Below, one piece after another: positions 7,413 through 7,770 of a stretch of DNA of 7,770 bases (within the stretch, counting starts at the first letter, position 1; each line of letters begins with the position of its first letter). The notes beneath the pieces were generated by a model. That model saw only the letters and a list, made by a program, of their open reading frames with translations. It had not been told where the DNA came from and searched no databases. The position numbers and the translations under genes are program-made. The DNA lies in contig JAEURF010000073.1 of assembly GCA_016789205.1 (NCBI GenBank), positions 1 to 7,770 on the forward strand, in the 5' to 3' direction. The stretch is from Anaerolineales bacterium (GTDB lineage: Bacteria; Chloroflexota; Anaerolineae; Anaerolineales; Villigracilaceae).

Positions 7413-7770
7413 GTATGCCTCCTAAAGCACGTCCCTTACGTTTTGCATTTTTGCGAACGGCTTCAATTTGTGCTTGTGTTACTTCTTTTTCAAACGACCG
7501 AAATCCACTCATACGAAATCCATGTTTCTCTGCAATTGCAGTAATCTCTTGCACACGTTCCAATGTAATTTCTTTGCCAACTGTATAATCTTCAAAACGA
7601 CCTTCCAGTGCGAGGGCAATCGTCTCTGCCATACAGGCATAGGCTTTGCCTTCCGGAAAGCCGAAATTAAAATTAAAATTAACAGGACCCGGCACATCTA
7701 CCATGCCACCGTCAATCACTAATATATCATCTCTCACCGCCGCCACCATTGCAGAAACATCGCGGGGACG
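7405..7770 (-). CDS. C-terminal part of a COG5322-type dehydrogenase / acyl-ACP reductase-like protein, start beyond the window
   Basis: The frame is open from the window edge (first codons R-P-R-D-V-S-A) to a TAA at 7405, giving 122 residues; the internal ATG at 7749 is probably not the true start. It resembles the C-terminus of the family containing cyanobacterial long-chain acyl-ACP reductase and predicted amino acid dehydrogenases, a Rossmann-type NAD(P)H enzyme group. From memory, 'DGGYPKN', 'VLNGGVVE' and 'MFACFAEA..LEFEG' of Synechococcus elongatus acyl-ACP reductase match 'RPRDVS', 'VIDGGMVD' and 'AYACMAET..LALEG' here. The Cys in AYACMAET (codon 7633-7635) aligns with its thioester-forming Cys294. 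'ITLERVQEITAIAEKHGF' matches its closing helix. The protein then runs on for a basic tail of about 35 residues ('KNAKRKGRALGGIHG') that the cyanobacterial enzyme lacks. The substrate cannot be told from this fragment; annotation as 'shikimate dehydrogenase-like' is a common alternative for such proteins. It is the first visible gene of the apparent operon. Confidence 0.75.
   Translation of the reverse strand, partial: RPRDVSAMVAAVRDDILVIDGGMVDVPGPVNFNFNFGFPEGKAYACMAETIALALEGRFEDYTVGKEITLERVQEITAIAEKHGFRMSGFRSFEKEVTQAQIEAVRKNAKRKGRALGGIHG
7418..7423 (-). promoter_or_regulatory. Strong ribosome-binding site of the response regulator, inside the upstream gene
   Basis: On the coding strand a perfect AGGAGG sits five bases before the ATG at 7412. 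It lies within the final codons (Leu-Gly-Gly) of the upstream dehydrogenase gene, whose TAA ends 8 bp inside the regulator. This arrangement fits translational coupling of the two genes. Confidence 0.9.
7664..7682. repeat. Short hexanucleotide tandem repeat within the dehydrogenase gene
   Basis: The tract aaattaaaattaaaattaa has a 6-base period repeated about three times. On the coding strand it encodes the Asn-Phe repeat of 'VNFNFNFGF'. A change by one unit would stay in frame and add or remove one Asn-Phe pair next to the predicted catalytic region. Confidence 0.75.

Noticed and set aside
7405..7749. A complete 114-residue protein starting at 7749
   Set aside because: The frame stays open to the window edge and the residues before the ATG fit the enzyme family, so this is an internal Met of a longer gene.

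Overview
The window holds three genes, all on the minus strand, so transcription runs from high to low coordinates. They are packed like one operon: an 8-bp overlap between the first two and a 20-bp gap between the second and third. There is no gene-free stretch over 300 bases, and I see no RNA gene, CRISPR array, insertion sequence, terminator or clear promoter. The first and last genes both run off the window.

The kind of organism is inferred. Several features together resemble the GAF-rich signalling proteins of Chloroflexota, Anaerolineae in particular: cytoplasmic proteins with many GAF domains, a GAF subtype with a 'DG..LG..S.DDP..G..P' signature, a GGDEF-like domain with 'YGF' in place of 'YGH', and moderate GC with frequent TTA leucine codons. 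No marker gene is present to confirm this.

Region 1 (7405-7770) is the C-terminal end of a dehydrogenase of the COG5322 / acyl-ACP reductase type. It keeps the cysteine that aligns with the catalytic cysteine of cyanobacterial acyl-ACP reductase. Its last codons contain a perfect AGGAGG ribosome-binding site for the next gene.

Region 2 (6507-7412) is a 301-residue response regulator. Its receiver domain looks intact (acidic pocket, D54, T84, K106). Its C-terminal GGDEF-like domain has lost key catalytic positions, so it is probably not an active diguanylate cyclase.

Region 3 (1-6486) is one uninterrupted reading frame of at least 2162 codons. It encodes an N-terminal membrane anchor, a weak PAS-like segment, eleven tandem GAF domains and the start of a second PAS domain at the window edge. 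A histidine kinase end is expected beyond the window but is not seen. The likely picture is a very large cytoplasmic sensor that signals to the adjacent receiver/pseudo-GGDEF protein, co-expressed with a lipid- or amino-acid-related dehydrogenase. The most unusual items are the eleven-GAF array, its near lack of cysteine (2 in 2162 residues), a perfect 13-bp inverted repeat inside the GAF5 coding region, the degenerate GGDEF domain, and the dehydrogenase as operon partner.
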